This document shows positions 8,417-17,122 of a stretch of DNA of 64,000 bases, one piece after another. Numbering within the stretch: position 1 is the first letter of the stretch; each line of letters starts with the position of its first letter. The notes under the pieces are model-generated. The model was not told the origin of the DNA, ran no database searches, and saw nothing but the letters and a program-made list of their open reading frames with translations. The position numbers and the translations under genes were made by a program. The stretch covers positions 1-64,000 of the forward strand of contig JAFDGC010000004.1 of assembly GCA_019309485.1 (NCBI GenBank). The letters are read 5' to 3'. The stretch is from Deltaproteobacteria bacterium (lineage in GTDB: Bacteria; Desulfobacterota; Desulfobacteria; Desulfobacterales; UBA2156).

Positions 8417-8556
8417 TATTTTTTCGATTAAAACCTAACGCCGCCTCTTTGAGAAAGAACACGATGGGGTGCCCATGACGCCTTTCCCCAGGACAAAGAA
8501 AGGACCCGCCCCCCTTCAGAAGGGAATGCCAACGCAATGGGTAAAGGAGATATACG

Positions 8557-9915
8557 GTGAAACATAAGAAAAGTTTCTTTCATATGCGCAAGGGATTCGA
8601 TTTCGCACAGGCCGTTGTTGAGGCCCACCGCTGCCTGCTCTGTCACGACGCCCCTTGTTCCCAGGGGTGCCCCGCAGACACCCGTCCGGCGGAGTTCATC
8701 CGTAAACTGCGGTTCAAAAACATCACCGGCGCGATCCGGACCATCAAAGAGAATAATGTCCTGGGCGGTGCGTGCGGCGTCCTGTGCCCCACCCATCGCC
8801 TTTGTGAAAAGGCGTGCAGCGCCCGGATGGTCTCGGAAGGGCTCCCGGAGGGTGCCGACCGGCCCATCCAGATCGGCAAGATCCAGCGATTTTTGGTCGA
8901 GCACTCCTGGGACATCGGTTTCAGGGTGTTCGAAAAACCCGCCCCGCGGACCGAGAAGGTGGCCGTGGTGGGCTCGGGCCCCGCAGGGCTTAGCTGCGCC
9001 GCCGAGCTGGCCAAGGACGGCTACAAGGTGACGGTGTTCGAGGCGCGGCCCGAGCCGGGCGGGGCGCTGCGCTACGGGGTGGTCTCCTACCGCTTCGATT
9101 CGAAGTTCCTCAAGAAAGAGCTTACCGACGTCAAGGCCCTGGGGGTGCGCTTCCAGTGCAACAGCCCTGTCGACGCCGACAACGGGGTGGACCGGCTGCT
9201 GGCGCAGGGCTTTGCTGCGGTCTTCGTGGCCCCCGGGCTGTGGGCGGCCGCAACCCTGGTGCCCGCCGGGCAGCGGATCGGCGGGGTGTTCTCCTCGGTG
9301 GACTACCTCTCGGCGCTGCGAGACGGCCGCTTCGAGCAGATGATCAAGCGCATCGAGGGCAAGGATGTGGCGGTGATCGGCGGCGGATCGGTGGCCATGG
9401 ACTGTGTCGGCTCTGCGGTCCGGCTGGGCGCCAGGGATGTTCATCTGATCTATCGGCGCTCATTTACGCAGATGCCGGCGGAACCCGACGAACGGGTCGA
9501 AGCCCAGGAAGCCGGCGTTCATTTCCTGCTGCTCAATCAGCCCGTCGGCTACGTCACCGACAGCCGAAAGCAAGTCAAAGGGGTGCGGCTGGTGCGCACC
9601 CGGCTGGGCAAGGAGGACGCTTCCGGCCGGCGCAGGCCGGTGCCCGTCAAAGGCTCCGAGTGGATCCTGCCCGCCCGGGTGATCATCGAAGCCATCGGCA
9701 ACGTGGCGCCGGCCGACTCGCCCAAGTGGTACCCCGGGGTGCGGGTGGACCGGCGGCTGCTGGTGGAGGCCGACCCCAAGACCGGCGCCACCTCCCGGCC
9801 GGGGGTCTTTGCCGGCGGGGACATCGTCCGCGGCCCGGCCCTGGTGGTCCAGGCGGTCCAGGACGGCAAGGCGGCGGCCCGTGCCATCAAGGACTATCTG
9901 AGCAATCAAAAATAA
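8557..9915 (+). CDS. preT: NAD(P)-dependent dihydropyrimidine dehydrogenase, flavin subunit
   Basis: A 452-residue protein of the GltD/PreT type. An N-terminal Fe-S region has cysteines CLLCHDAPC, GCPAD and GACGVLCPTHRLCEKAC (residues about 28-93). It is followed by a Rossmann FAD site VAVVGSGPAGLSCAAELA (about 135) and an NADPH site VAVIGGGSVAMDC (about 271). FAGGDIVRGPALVVQAVQDG near the C-terminus is the usual flavin-binding end. PreT passes electrons from NAD(P)H to PreA. The start is GTG with AAAGGAG eight bases upstream. It lies 12 bp before preA in the same operon. Direction in vivo (reduction of uracil) is inferred from the downstream catabolic genes. GC content is high here. Confidence 0.9.
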   Translation: MKHKKSFFHMRKGFDFAQAVVEAHRCLLCHDAPCSQGCPADTRPAEFIRKLRFKNITGAIRTIKENNVLGGACGVLCPTHRLCEKACSARMVSEGLPEGADRPIQIGKIQRFLVEHSWDIGFRVFEKPAPRTEKVAVVGSGPAGLSCAAELAKDGYKVTVFEARPEPGGALRYGVVSYRFDSKFLKKELTDVKALGVRFQCNSPVDADNGVDRLLAQGFAAVFVAPGLWAAATLVPAGQRIGGVFSSVDYLSALRDGRFEQMIKRIEGKDVAVIGGGSVAMDCVGSAVRLGARDVHLIYRRSFTQMPAEPDERVEAQEAGVHFLLLNQPVGYVTDSRKQVKGVRLVRTRLGKEDASGRRRPVPVKGSEWILPARVIIEAIGNVAPADSPKWYPGVRVDRRLLVEADPKTGATSRPGVFAGGDIVRGPALVVQAVQDGKAAARAIKDYLSNQK

Positions 9916-9927
9916 GGAGGCCTTACC

Positions 9928-11238
9928 GTGAACACCCCAGTCGACTTGTCGATAGATTTCTGCGGCGTCAAGTTCAAGAACCCCTTCCTGCTGTCCTCCT
10001 CGCCGGTGTCCAACAGCGCCGAGATGATCGAGCGCGCCTTCCAGGACGGCTGGTCGGGGGTGGTCTTCAAGACCTTGAACAGCGACCGGCTGCCGATCAT
10101 CCATCCCTCCCCGCGCATGCACTGCATCCACTATGGCAACAGCAAAGAGATCGCGGTCCAGAACGTGGAGCAGATCTCCGACCGGCCCCTGAAGGACAAT
10201 CTGCTGGAATGTCTCTATCTCAAGAAGCACTATCCGGATCACCCCGTCGTAGTCAGCATCATGGGGTTCTTCGAGGACGAGTGGGTCTACCTGGCCAAAG
10301 CCGCCGAGGACAACGGCGCCGACATGCTGGAGCTGAATTTTTCCTGCCCGCACATGTGTATTGAGGGCGCGGGCCACAAGGTGGGGCAGGCCTTCCACCT
10401 GCTGGAACGATTCACCGGGGCTGTCAAGAAGCACGTCTCCATCCCGGTGATGGCCAAAATGACTCCCAACATTACAGACATCACCGAACCGGCCCTTTAT
10501 GCAAAGAAGGGCGGTGCAGACGCCATCTCGGCCATCAACACCGTGCGGGGCATCTCCTCGGTGGGGCTGGATGACTGGGTGCCCCGGCCGAACGTCTCCG
10601 GCAAAGGGGCCATCAGCGGCACCTCGGGACCGGCGGTGAAGCCCATCGGGCTGAACTTTATCGCCTCTATGGCCAAGTGCGAGGCGCTGGGACTGCCGCT
10701 TTCCGGAATCGGCGGCATCGAGACCTGGACCGATGCCCTCGAATACATCCTTCTGGGCGCCGGGACGGTACAGGTGACCACGGGGATCATGCACTACGGC
10801 TATCGCATCGTCGGGGACATGATTGAAGGCCTGTCCGATTACATGGCCTCCCGGGGCATTCCATCTGTGTCGGACCTGGTGGGAAAGGCGCTCCCGAATC
10901 TTTACGAGACAGAGGCCTTCGAGCTGGATCGCCAGGGGATTGTCCAATACGACATGAAAAAATGCGTGGGTTGCGGCCAGTGCTACATCGTGTGCCGGGA
11001 CGCCGGGGGCCAGGCTCTGGACTGGGACCGCCGGAAGCGGCGTCCCGGGCTGGTGGAAGAAAAATGCCTGAGCTGCATGTTGTGCTCCTTCGTCTGCCCG
11101 ATCCCCGGCCTGATTTCCTTTAAGGAGATGCCCAGGGGATGGAAACGCAGGGAAACGGCGGTGAAAGACCCGAGCCTTGCCGCCGAAATGAAATATGAGC
11201 CATTCAAAAAGGAGGGCCCCGATGAGTGTATTGCTTAA
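9928..11238 (+). CDS. preA: Dihydropyrimidine dehydrogenase catalytic subunit
   Basis: A 436-residue protein with an FMN-binding TIM barrel related to dihydroorotate dehydrogenase (residues about 1-320), for example ADMLELNFSCPHM and SGIGGIETWTDALEYILLGA. Two C-terminal 4Fe-4S motifs, CVGCGQCYIVC and CLSCMLCSFVC, come next. The length and domain order match PreA/PydA, which reduces the pyrimidine ring. SGTSGPAVKPIGLNF is the usual FMN-binding segment. The start is GTG after an AAGGAGG site. The 3' end overlaps the dihydropyrimidinase start by 17 bases, indicating translational coupling. Confidence 0.93.
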   Translation: MNTPVDLSIDFCGVKFKNPFLLSSSPVSNSAEMIERAFQDGWSGVVFKTLNSDRLPIIHPSPRMHCIHYGNSKEIAVQNVEQISDRPLKDNLLECLYLKKHYPDHPVVVSIMGFFEDEWVYLAKAAEDNGADMLELNFSCPHMCIEGAGHKVGQAFHLLERFTGAVKKHVSIPVMAKMTPNITDITEPALYAKKGGADAISAINTVRGISSVGLDDWVPRPNVSGKGAISGTSGPAVKPIGLNFIASMAKCEALGLPLSGIGGIETWTDALEYILLGAGTVQVTTGIMHYGYRIVGDMIEGLSDYMASRGIPSVSDLVGKALPNLYETEAFELDRQGIVQYDMKKCVGCGQCYIVCRDAGGQALDWDRRKRRPGLVEEKCLSCMLCSFVCPIPGLISFKEMPRGWKRRETAVKDPSLAAEMKYEPFKKEGPDECIA

Positions 11239-12613
11239 GGGTGGAACGATTGTTTCGACGACCGGCCGCACCAAGGCCGACGTTTTCGTGGAGGACGGCA
11301 AGATCAAGGTAATCGGCGTCGGGCTGGACAAGACCGCCGAAGAGGTGCTCGACTGCCGCGGCAAGTACATCCTGCCTGGAGCCATCGATCCCCATACCCA
11401 CATTTCCATGCCGTTCATGGGAACCTATTCCCAGGATGATTTCGAAACCGGCACCATCGCGGCGGCCTGCGGCGGGGTCACCTGCGTGGTGGACTTTGAC
11501 CTGCAACAGAAGGGCGAAACACTCTACGAGGCCCTTGAGCGCAAAAAAGCTCTGGCCGAAGGGAAAGTCTGCATCGACTACTCGCTGCACCCGGCGGTGA
11601 TGGACCCACGGCCGGAAGTCATCGAAGAGGTGAAAAAGGCCTGCCGGGACTACGGTACCCCCAGCTTCAAGATTTTCATGGTCTACGATTTCCGGGTGGA
11701 CGACGCCACCATGATCAAGCTGCTGGAACAGACAAAGAAATGGGGCGGCCTGGTGCAGGTGCACGCCGAAAACGTCTACATCATCCAGCACATGAACGAG
11801 GTGCTCGCCCGGGAAAAGAAACTCTCCCCTTACTATCACGCGGTGAGCCGCCCCAACATCGCCGAGGAGGAGGCCATAAGCCGGGCCTCGAAAATGGTGG
11901 AGCTGACAGGCTCACGGATCTACATCGTGCACTTGTCCTCCAAGGAAGGCCTGCAGAGGGTCAAGGACGCACGGGACCGGGGCATAGCCGTATACGCCGA
12001 GACCTGTCCCCAATACCTGCTTCTCGACGAGTCCCGTTACAAGGAGCCGCGCTGGAACGGCGCCAAGTACGTGATGAGCCCGCCCCTGCGGACCAAGGAA
12101 AGCAACGACGCCCTGTGGCAGGGCCTTTCCGCCGGGGCGCTGCAGGTGGTGGCCACCGATCACTGCCCCTTTGACTTCAAGGGGAAGAAGGACATGTTCG
12201 GCAAGGACGATTACAAGAAGATCCCCAACGGCGCGCCCGGCATCGAGACCCTCTTGATGCTTCTGCACTCGGAAGGTGTGGTCAAGGGGCGGATCACCCT
12301 GGAGCGAATGGTGGACGTACTTTCCACGGGAACCGCCCGCATGTTCGGTCTCAAGGACAAGGGGGAAATCGCGGTGGGCAAGGACGCCGACATGGTGGTT
12401 TTCGACCCCCGCCAGGCGTTCACCATCTCCCAGAAAAAGCTCCACATGAACGTGGACTACACGCCCTATGAAGGGATGAAGGTGACGGGGATGCCTTTTG
12501 CCGTTTATTCCCGAGGCAGAAAAGTGGCCGAATGGCGGAAGGACCGCATGCATTTCACCGGCGAGAAGGGTCACGGCCGATTCGTGAAACGCGAACCTTT
12601 TTCCACGTTTTAA
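11222..12613 (+). CDS. hydA: Dihydropyrimidinase (D-hydantoinase family)
   Basis: A 463-residue cyclic amidohydrolase. Binuclear zinc-site residues are all present: H58/H60 in DPHTHISMPF, carboxylated lysine K150 in SFKIFMVYDF, H181 in HAENVYI, H237 in IVHLSS and D313 in ATDHCPFD. It opens 5,6-dihydrouracil or dihydrothymine to the N-carbamoyl-beta-amino acid. The start chosen is the ATG at 11222 because AAAGGAGG lies directly upstream; a longer frame starting at 11195 lies inside preA. The gene is third in the preT-preA operon. Hydantoin or another cyclic ureide could also be a substrate. Confidence 0.92.
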   Translation: MSVLLKGGTIVSTTGRTKADVFVEDGKIKVIGVGLDKTAEEVLDCRGKYILPGAIDPHTHISMPFMGTYSQDDFETGTIAAACGGVTCVVDFDLQQKGETLYEALERKKALAEGKVCIDYSLHPAVMDPRPEVIEEVKKACRDYGTPSFKIFMVYDFRVDDATMIKLLEQTKKWGGLVQVHAENVYIIQHMNEVLAREKKLSPYYHAVSRPNIAEEEAISRASKMVELTGSRIYIVHLSSKEGLQRVKDARDRGIAVYAETCPQYLLLDESRYKEPRWNGAKYVMSPPLRTKESNDALWQGLSAGALQVVATDHCPFDFKGKKDMFGKDDYKKIPNGAPGIETLLMLLHSEGVVKGRITLERMVDVLSTGTARMFGLKDKGEIAVGKDADMVVFDPRQAFTISQKKLHMNVDYTPYEGMKVTGMPFAVYSRGRKVAEWRKDRMHFTGEKGHGRFVKREPFSTF

Positions 12614-12651
12614 CGCGGTCCGGCGCAGCCTCGCCGTTTCTCGATGGAAGA

Positions 12652-13893
12652 TTACCGCTCTCCGGCGGACTTGAGGATGACGTGCAAAAGCACGTTGGCC
12701 CCGGCTTCGCAGTCCTCCCAGGCGGTGTTTTCCACTTCCACATGGCTGCGCCCGCCGATGCTGGGCACGAAAATCATGGCGGTGGGACAGACACGGTTCA
12801 TGTAGCTGGCATCATGGCCGGCGCCGCTGACCATCCGCAGGCTCGCGTACCCCAGCTCCCCCGCGGTGTCCAGGACCATCTGCACCCGTTTTTCATCAAA
12901 AGGGGAATGGGCCACCCGCCAGGTTTCCTCGATACGGATGGGGCACCCTCTCCGGGTCGCCACGGCCTCGAAATCTTGGCGCACCGTCTCCCAGGCCCTG
13001 AGGGCGAGATCGTCGTCCCAGGAGCGGATGTCCACGGTGAAATGGACCCTGTCGGGAATGATGTTGCGCGAGTTGGGATGGTTCTGAATTTCGCCCACGG
13101 TGGCCACCATGTTCCCTCCCATCCGCACGGGAAGCTCGTTGACCTTGAGAATCATTTCGGCGGCGGCGCAAAGTGCGTCATGGCGGCCCTCCATGGGGGT
13201 GGGCCCCACCTGATTGGCTTCTCCTTCGATGTACACGTCATACCAGTGGAGACAGAGAATCCCCTTGGGTGCACCGATCTGCCTGCCTTCCCGTTCCAGC
13301 ATGGGACCCTGTTCGATGTGGTACTCCCAGTAGCAGTGGACGGGAAAGGCTTTGCAGGGGGCGCTGCCTTTATACCCGATGCGGATCAGTTCATCTTTGA
13401 AGCGCCGGCCGTTTCTATCCGCGCGGTTGTATGCCCAATCCCGGTCCAAAGCCCCCGCCCAAACACCGGAAGCCACCATGGCCGGTGCAAATCGCGACCC
13501 CTCCTCATTGGTCCAGTCCACGATCACAATGGGCCGTTCGGTTTCTACGCGGTGATCGTTAAGGGTACGCAGCACCTCCAAGGTCCCCATCACGCCCAGG
13601 ATGCCGTCGAATCGACCGCCTTTGGGCTGAGAGTCGATGTGGGAACCGCTTAAGACCGGGGCCAACCGGCTTTTCCTGCCGGGACGCCGGCCGAAGATGT
13701 TCCCCATCTCGTCCACCGTGACCTCCAGGTCCAAGTCCTTGAGCCATTGAACAAATAGATCCCGGGCCCGCCTGTCTTCGTCGCTGAGCGCCAGGCGCTG
13801 GACACCGCCGCCGGGCGTGGCGCCGATCTTGGCCATCTCTTCCAAGGCGGCCTTCAACCGGCCTCCGTTGATCCGCAACTCTTTTACGTCCAT
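12652..13893 (-). CDS. M20-family N-carbamoyl amino acid / beta-ureidopropionase amidohydrolase
   Basis: A 413-residue zinc-dependent hydrolase of the hydantoinase/carbamoylase (allantoate amidohydrolase) family. Metal-site motifs are visible: SGSHIDSQPKGGRFDG (His and Asp ligands), DWTNEEGSRF (Glu pair), and a C-terminal SGAGHDASYMNRV carrying the final His. The dimerisation domain starts near YDVYIEGEANQVGPTP. The start is set at the MDVKEL methionine; GGAGG is five bases upstream, while the longer frame would begin with TTG inside that site. It is convergent with the dihydropyrimidinase and follows a small transporter gene. It probably hydrolyses N-carbamoyl-beta-alanine or N-carbamoyl-beta-aminoisobutyrate, duplicating the activity proposed for the nitrilase-type gene at 7375-8244. 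Confidence 0.85.
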   Translation of the reverse strand: MDVKELRINGGRLKAALEEMAKIGATPGGGVQRLALSDEDRRARDLFVQWLKDLDLEVTVDEMGNIFGRRPGRKSRLAPVLSGSHIDSQPKGGRFDGILGVMGTLEVLRTLNDHRVETERPIVIVDWTNEEGSRFAPAMVASGVWAGALDRDWAYNRADRNGRRFKDELIRIGYKGSAPCKAFPVHCYWEYHIEQGPMLEREGRQIGAPKGILCLHWYDVYIEGEANQVGPTPMEGRHDALCAAAEMILKVNELPVRMGGNMVATVGEIQNHPNSRNIIPDRVHFTVDIRSWDDDLALRAWETVRQDFEAVATRRGCPIRIEETWRVAHSPFDEKRVQMVLDTAGELGYASLRMVSGAGHDASYMNRVCPTAMIFVPSIGGRSHVEVENTAWEDCEAGANVLLHVILKSAGER

Positions 13894-13926
13894 TTCCACC
13901 TCCAAAAGACAATGGGTCCCGAAATG

Positions 13927-14376
13927 CTAAAAAAGCTGAATAAAAACAACTCCACCGATCATCAGGGCTACGCCGAAAATCCTCCACCCGTTCATGGGGT
14001 GAAGGGTGTAGCCGAGCAGACCGAAATGGTCCAGCCCGACGGAGATCAGCATTTGACCGGCCACCACCAGCGCCACCATGGGGGCGGCGCCCAGCCGGGG
14101 AGCCAGAACCACGGTGGAGGCCACAAAGAAAGCACCGATGCAGCCCCCGGTCCAGGTCCACCATGGCTGCCGTCCGGCGAGGGCTATCTCCGGCCATGGG
14201 ATGCGAAGCAAGAATGCATACGCCAAAAGAGAAAGCGTACCCACGGCAAAGGAAACCGTTGCCGCCAAAATGGAAGAGCGGGTCCATACCGCCAGCCGTG
14301 CGTTTATGCCCGCCTGGACCGGCAGACAGAACCCGGCCACCATCGCCAGCATCATATTCCAAAAAAGGATTTTCAT
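13927..14376 (-). CDS. YdcZ/DUF606-type DMT transporter
   Basis: A 149-residue integral membrane protein with about five hydrophobic helices. It has the DUF606 hallmark QAGINARLAVWTRSSILAA near the N-terminus and LGAAPMVALVVAGQMLISVG in the middle. Members of this drug/metabolite-transporter branch have no firm substrate. The methionine of MKILFWNMM is chosen as start because the first membrane helix begins there and the family is about 150 residues long. In-frame methionines 9 and more residues upstream are possible, and none has a strong ribosome site. It lies 33 bp upstream of the M20-family carbamoylase gene and may export or import an intermediate of the pathway. Confidence 0.75.
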   Translation of the reverse strand: MKILFWNMMLAMVAGFCLPVQAGINARLAVWTRSSILAATVSFAVGTLSLLAYAFLLRIPWPEIALAGRQPWWTWTGGCIGAFFVASTVVLAPRLGAAPMVALVVAGQMLISVGLDHFGLLGYTLHPMNGWRIFGVALMIGGVVFIQLF

Positions 14377-14565
14377 GAAATTTCCGGCCTTTTTCGATTC
14401 CATTCGCCGCCAAAGGATGGAACCCGATGGGCAAAAGGCGGCATGCCGAAAGTTAAAGCCCCACAGGAATCCCAATCATTTGCACAATGAATCCGGAGCG
14501 GCCGCAATCATGCGAGCGATTTGCCATCCGGGTGATCTTGTGTTTTTTTGCGCCGGAGATGTATT

Positions 14566-14673
14566 GGAGCTTCCCTGCTGCCCGGCAAGGTGGGATTTCG
14601 GCTTCGCTCCAACCCGCGAAGCACCGCCGTCAGGCAGAACCCGCGGGAAATGCGCTCGCTGTTACGGGTCAAG
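14566..14673 (+). repeat. R1 interspersed repeat, copy 1 (full length)
   Basis: A 108-bp member of the R1 family. It shares GGCTTCGCTCC, the paired GCGAAGC and the tail ATGCGCTCGCTGTTRCGG with copies at 27215, 37516, 43196, 45932 and 61797. GCTTCGC and GCGAAGC form a 7-bp hairpin arm. It fills most of the 308-bp gap between the DUF606 transporter and livF; the rest of the gap shows nothing recognisable. Confidence 0.85.
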
Positions 14674-14684
14674 AAAAGTGTGGA

Positions 14685-15392
14685 TCAAAGCCCCAGATAT
14701 GCCTTTTTGACTTCGTCGTTCGTTAAAAGGTCCGATGCCAGGCCGCTCATGGTGACGCGCCCGTTTTCAAGGACATACGCACGGTCAGAAATCTCGAGGC
14801 TTTTCCGTACGTTCTGTTCCACCAGCAATATGGTCACGCCCTCTTTGTGAAGGACCTGAAGCACCTTGAATACATCGTCCACAATAACCGGCGCCAAACC
14901 GAGGGAGGGTTCATCCAAAATGATAAATTTGGGGCGACTCATCAATGCCCGGCCGATGGTGAGCATCTGTTGTTCACCACCGCTGAAAGTGCCGGCCAAT
15001 TGATGTTGGCGTTCCTTCAGTTTCGGAAAAATACCAAACACCCAGTCAAGATTGCTTCTGACTTTTTTCGGATCTTTTTCGACATATGCCCCCATTTCAA
15101 GGTTCTCGAGAACGGTCATGTAAGGAAACAGCCTGCGGCCTTCAGGGACTAGAGCAATACCATGATGAATTATGGTATGGGCGGGCGTGTTTTCAATATG
15201 ACGGCCCTCGATCTTGATCGTTCCCGATGAGACCGGAAGCAAGCCGCATATCGTTTGAATGAGCGTCGATTTACCCGCTCCGTTGGCTCCCACGAGAGCC
15301 ACAATTTCATGGCGGTCGATCTCCATCGACACATTATGGATAACCTGGAGTTCCCCATAACCGGTTTCAATGTTACGTACTTCTACCATCAT
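14685..15392 (-). CDS. livF: Branched-chain amino acid-type ABC transporter ATPase LivF
   Basis: A 235-residue ABC ATPase of the LivF class, full length. Walker A is GANGAGKST, the signature motif is FSGGEQQML, and Walker B is FIILDEPSLGLAP, with the H-loop region near LLVEQNV. It energises uptake together with LivG, the permeases LivM and LivH, and the periplasmic binding protein. It is the last gene of a five-gene minus-strand operon, two bases after livG. HAAT-family importers take up leucine-type amino acids but also urea, amides and other small polar molecules. The substrate here is not determinable from sequence. Confidence 0.92.
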   Translation of the reverse strand: MMVEVRNIETGYGELQVIHNVSMEIDRHEIVALVGANGAGKSTLIQTICGLLPVSSGTIKIEGRHIENTPAHTIIHHGIALVPEGRRLFPYMTVLENLEMGAYVEKDPKKVRSNLDWVFGIFPKLKERQHQLAGTFSGGEQQMLTIGRALMSRPKFIILDEPSLGLAPVIVDDVFKVLQVLHKEGVTILLVEQNVRKSLEISDRAYVLENGRVTMSGLASDLLTNDEVKKAYLGL

Positions 15393-15394
15393 CG

Positions 15395-16129
15395 CTAGGA
15401 TTCTCCCAAGTAGACGTCCACGACATGCGGATTGCTGACGATATCCTTCGGGGACCCCTCAGCAATTTTTTCTCCCGAGGCAATTACCACGATGTTCTCA
15501 CAAAGCTCCATTACGACTTTCATGACGTGTTCGACCACAACCAGAGTGATACCCATGTCTGTGTTGATTTTATGCAGAAATTCTATCATTTCGTCCGTTT
15601 CGACAAAAGTCAGACCCGCCATGCACTCGTCCAGGAGGAGGAGCTGAGGATTCCCCACCAGCGCAATCGCCAGTCCCACATGCTTTTTTTTGGCTACAGT
15701 CAGGTGCTTTGCCATCACATCTTTCTGGGAATCGAGTTTCGTCAACGATAGAATTCTTCTTACGGCGTCATGCTGTTCACGGGTAGGTTTGAAATGGAAG
15801 TTTTTTGCGACGGCGCCGATCAGCACGTTTTCGTAGACGGACAGCTCGTCGAAGACCCTGACGATCTGAAAAGTACGGCCGATTCCCATCTTTGATATAA
15901 AATGCGGTTTCATCCCGTGGATAGCATGCCCCTTGAAATAGATGGCGCCCGCAGAGGGCTTGATTTCTCCCGTAAACATATTGAATAGCGTGGTCTTGCC
16001 GGCGCCGTTTGGGCCAATGATTCCCATTCGCATTCCGGCCTGTATCTTGATATCGACTTCTTTGACCGCATGGACTCCACCGAATCGCTTTGTGAGCCCT
16101 TTGCATTCCAGAAGACTTTGGTTTTGCAT
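15395..16129 (-). CDS. livG: Branched-chain amino acid-type ABC transporter ATPase LivG
   Basis: A 244-residue ABC ATPase of the LivG class. Walker A is GPNGAGKTTLFNMF and the Walker B region is LLLLDECMAGL, with Cys in place of the usual Pro after the catalytic Glu. The signature loop is unusual: where LivG proteins usually have an LSYGEQR-type signature, the sequence reads LTVAKKKHVGLAIAL, so the canonical LSGGQ is degenerate. This is worth noting because the partner LivF keeps a normal signature, which would leave one of the two composite ATP sites consensus-poor. GGGAGGAG lies six bases upstream of the ATG. It overlaps the livM stop by one base. Confidence 0.88.
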   Translation of the reverse strand: MQNQSLLECKGLTKRFGGVHAVKEVDIKIQAGMRMGIIGPNGAGKTTLFNMFTGEIKPSAGAIYFKGHAIHGMKPHFISKMGIGRTFQIVRVFDELSVYENVLIGAVAKNFHFKPTREQHDAVRRILSLTKLDSQKDVMAKHLTVAKKKHVGLAIALVGNPQLLLLDECMAGLTFVETDEMIEFLHKINTDMGITLVVVEHVMKVVMELCENIVVIASGEKIAEGSPKDIVSNPHVVDVYLGES

Positions 16130-17064
16130 TATGCTCTCCTCCCTCGGATACGGTTATAAAGGCCAGCCAGTCCCCGGGGTTCGATGATGAGAATGGCGAT
16201 CAGCAGGATCGACCAAATGATGAACCGCCATTCGGGAGCAAACCTCATGAGTTCGAGGATGAACGTCACCACGCCGGCTCCGATAATGGGACCGATCAAA
16301 GTCCCGGCGCCACCCACGAGAAACATGATTACAATCATCTCAGAGGTCATCCATGCAAAGGTGGAGGGATGAAGAAGCCTGAAAAAATGTGCGAACAGGG
16401 ATCCAGCCATTCCTGCGAAGCCGGAACTGATGCTGAACGCCATGACCTTGTAAAAGGCGGTGTTGACACCTGATGCCTGGGCAAGATCTTCATTCTCCCT
16501 TATTGAGACAAGGAGTTTCCCAATGCTTGAATTCACGAGCACAAAGAGAAACACCACCATCAGTGCACCGAAAAATAAAATTAAGTAGTACATGGCGGTC
16601 ATGTTGCCGAAATTGATCCCGAAGAGACTCTCAGGAGGCCTTATGCCACCCAGTCCCAGGGGACCTTTGGTGATATCACGTGAATTGAGCAACACCAGGT
16701 AAATGAAGTGTCCGAAAAAAAAAGTGGTAACGGCAAAATAATGACCCCGGAGCTTGAGTGCCGGATAGCCCACAATGGCCGCGAACACAAAGACAGTGAG
16801 CGTACTCACCGGCATCGCAACCCAAAATGACATCCCGGTTTTCAACGTGAGAAGGGCCGAGGTGTAAGCGCCGATGCCGTAAAACGCCCCATGGCTGAAA
16901 GAAAGCGGACCGGTGAAACCCGTCATGAAATCGTAGCTGGCAGTCAGCATCGAAAACAGCATTGCCAAGGTAACCACGTATACGATGTAACTGGAGGCAA
17001 AAAGCGGAATGGCCAGCAGCACAAACAGCATGATGCCCAAGATGATTCGGTTCGTGTTCCACAT
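16129..17064 (-). CDS. livM: ABC transporter permease LivM
   Basis: A 311-residue inner-membrane permease with 8-10 hydrophobic helices. The LivM pattern TGFTGPLSFSHGAFYGIGAYTSA (shortened here) is visible near residue 50 and GGAGTLIGPIIGAGVV near residue 250, which is the cytoplasmic loop that contacts the ATPases. The start is set to the methionine of MWNTNRII because GGGGAG lies seven bases upstream; an in-frame ATG five codons earlier would place the ribosome site inside the coding region. It lies between livH and livG in the operon. Confidence 0.9.
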   Translation of the reverse strand: MWNTNRIILGIMLFVLLAIPLFASSYIVYVVTLAMLFSMLTASYDFMTGFTGPLSFSHGAFYGIGAYTSALLTLKTGMSFWVAMPVSTLTVFVFAAIVGYPALKLRGHYFAVTTFFFGHFIYLVLLNSRDITKGPLGLGGIRPPESLFGINFGNMTAMYYLILFFGALMVVFLFVLVNSSIGKLLVSIRENEDLAQASGVNTAFYKVMAFSISSGFAGMAGSLFAHFFRLLHPSTFAWMTSEMIVIMFLVGGAGTLIGPIIGAGVVTFILELMRFAPEWRFIIWSILLIAILIIEPRGLAGLYNRIRGRRA

Positions 17065-17122
17065 GAAAACGCTCCCCATTTCATAGGCCGGAGATTAAGA
17101 TAGAAGGCATTCCATGCCGCCA

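Noticed and set aside
9460-11418. Minus-strand ORF of 652 residues opposite preT/preA
   Set aside because: It is antisense to two well-supported catalytic genes and shows no domain, so it reflects codon-position GC bias.
14548-14850. Short ORFs encoded within R1 copies, with shared peptides such as PREMRSLLR
   Set aside because: The similarity comes from the DNA repeat. Reading frames differ or break between copies, so these are not genes.
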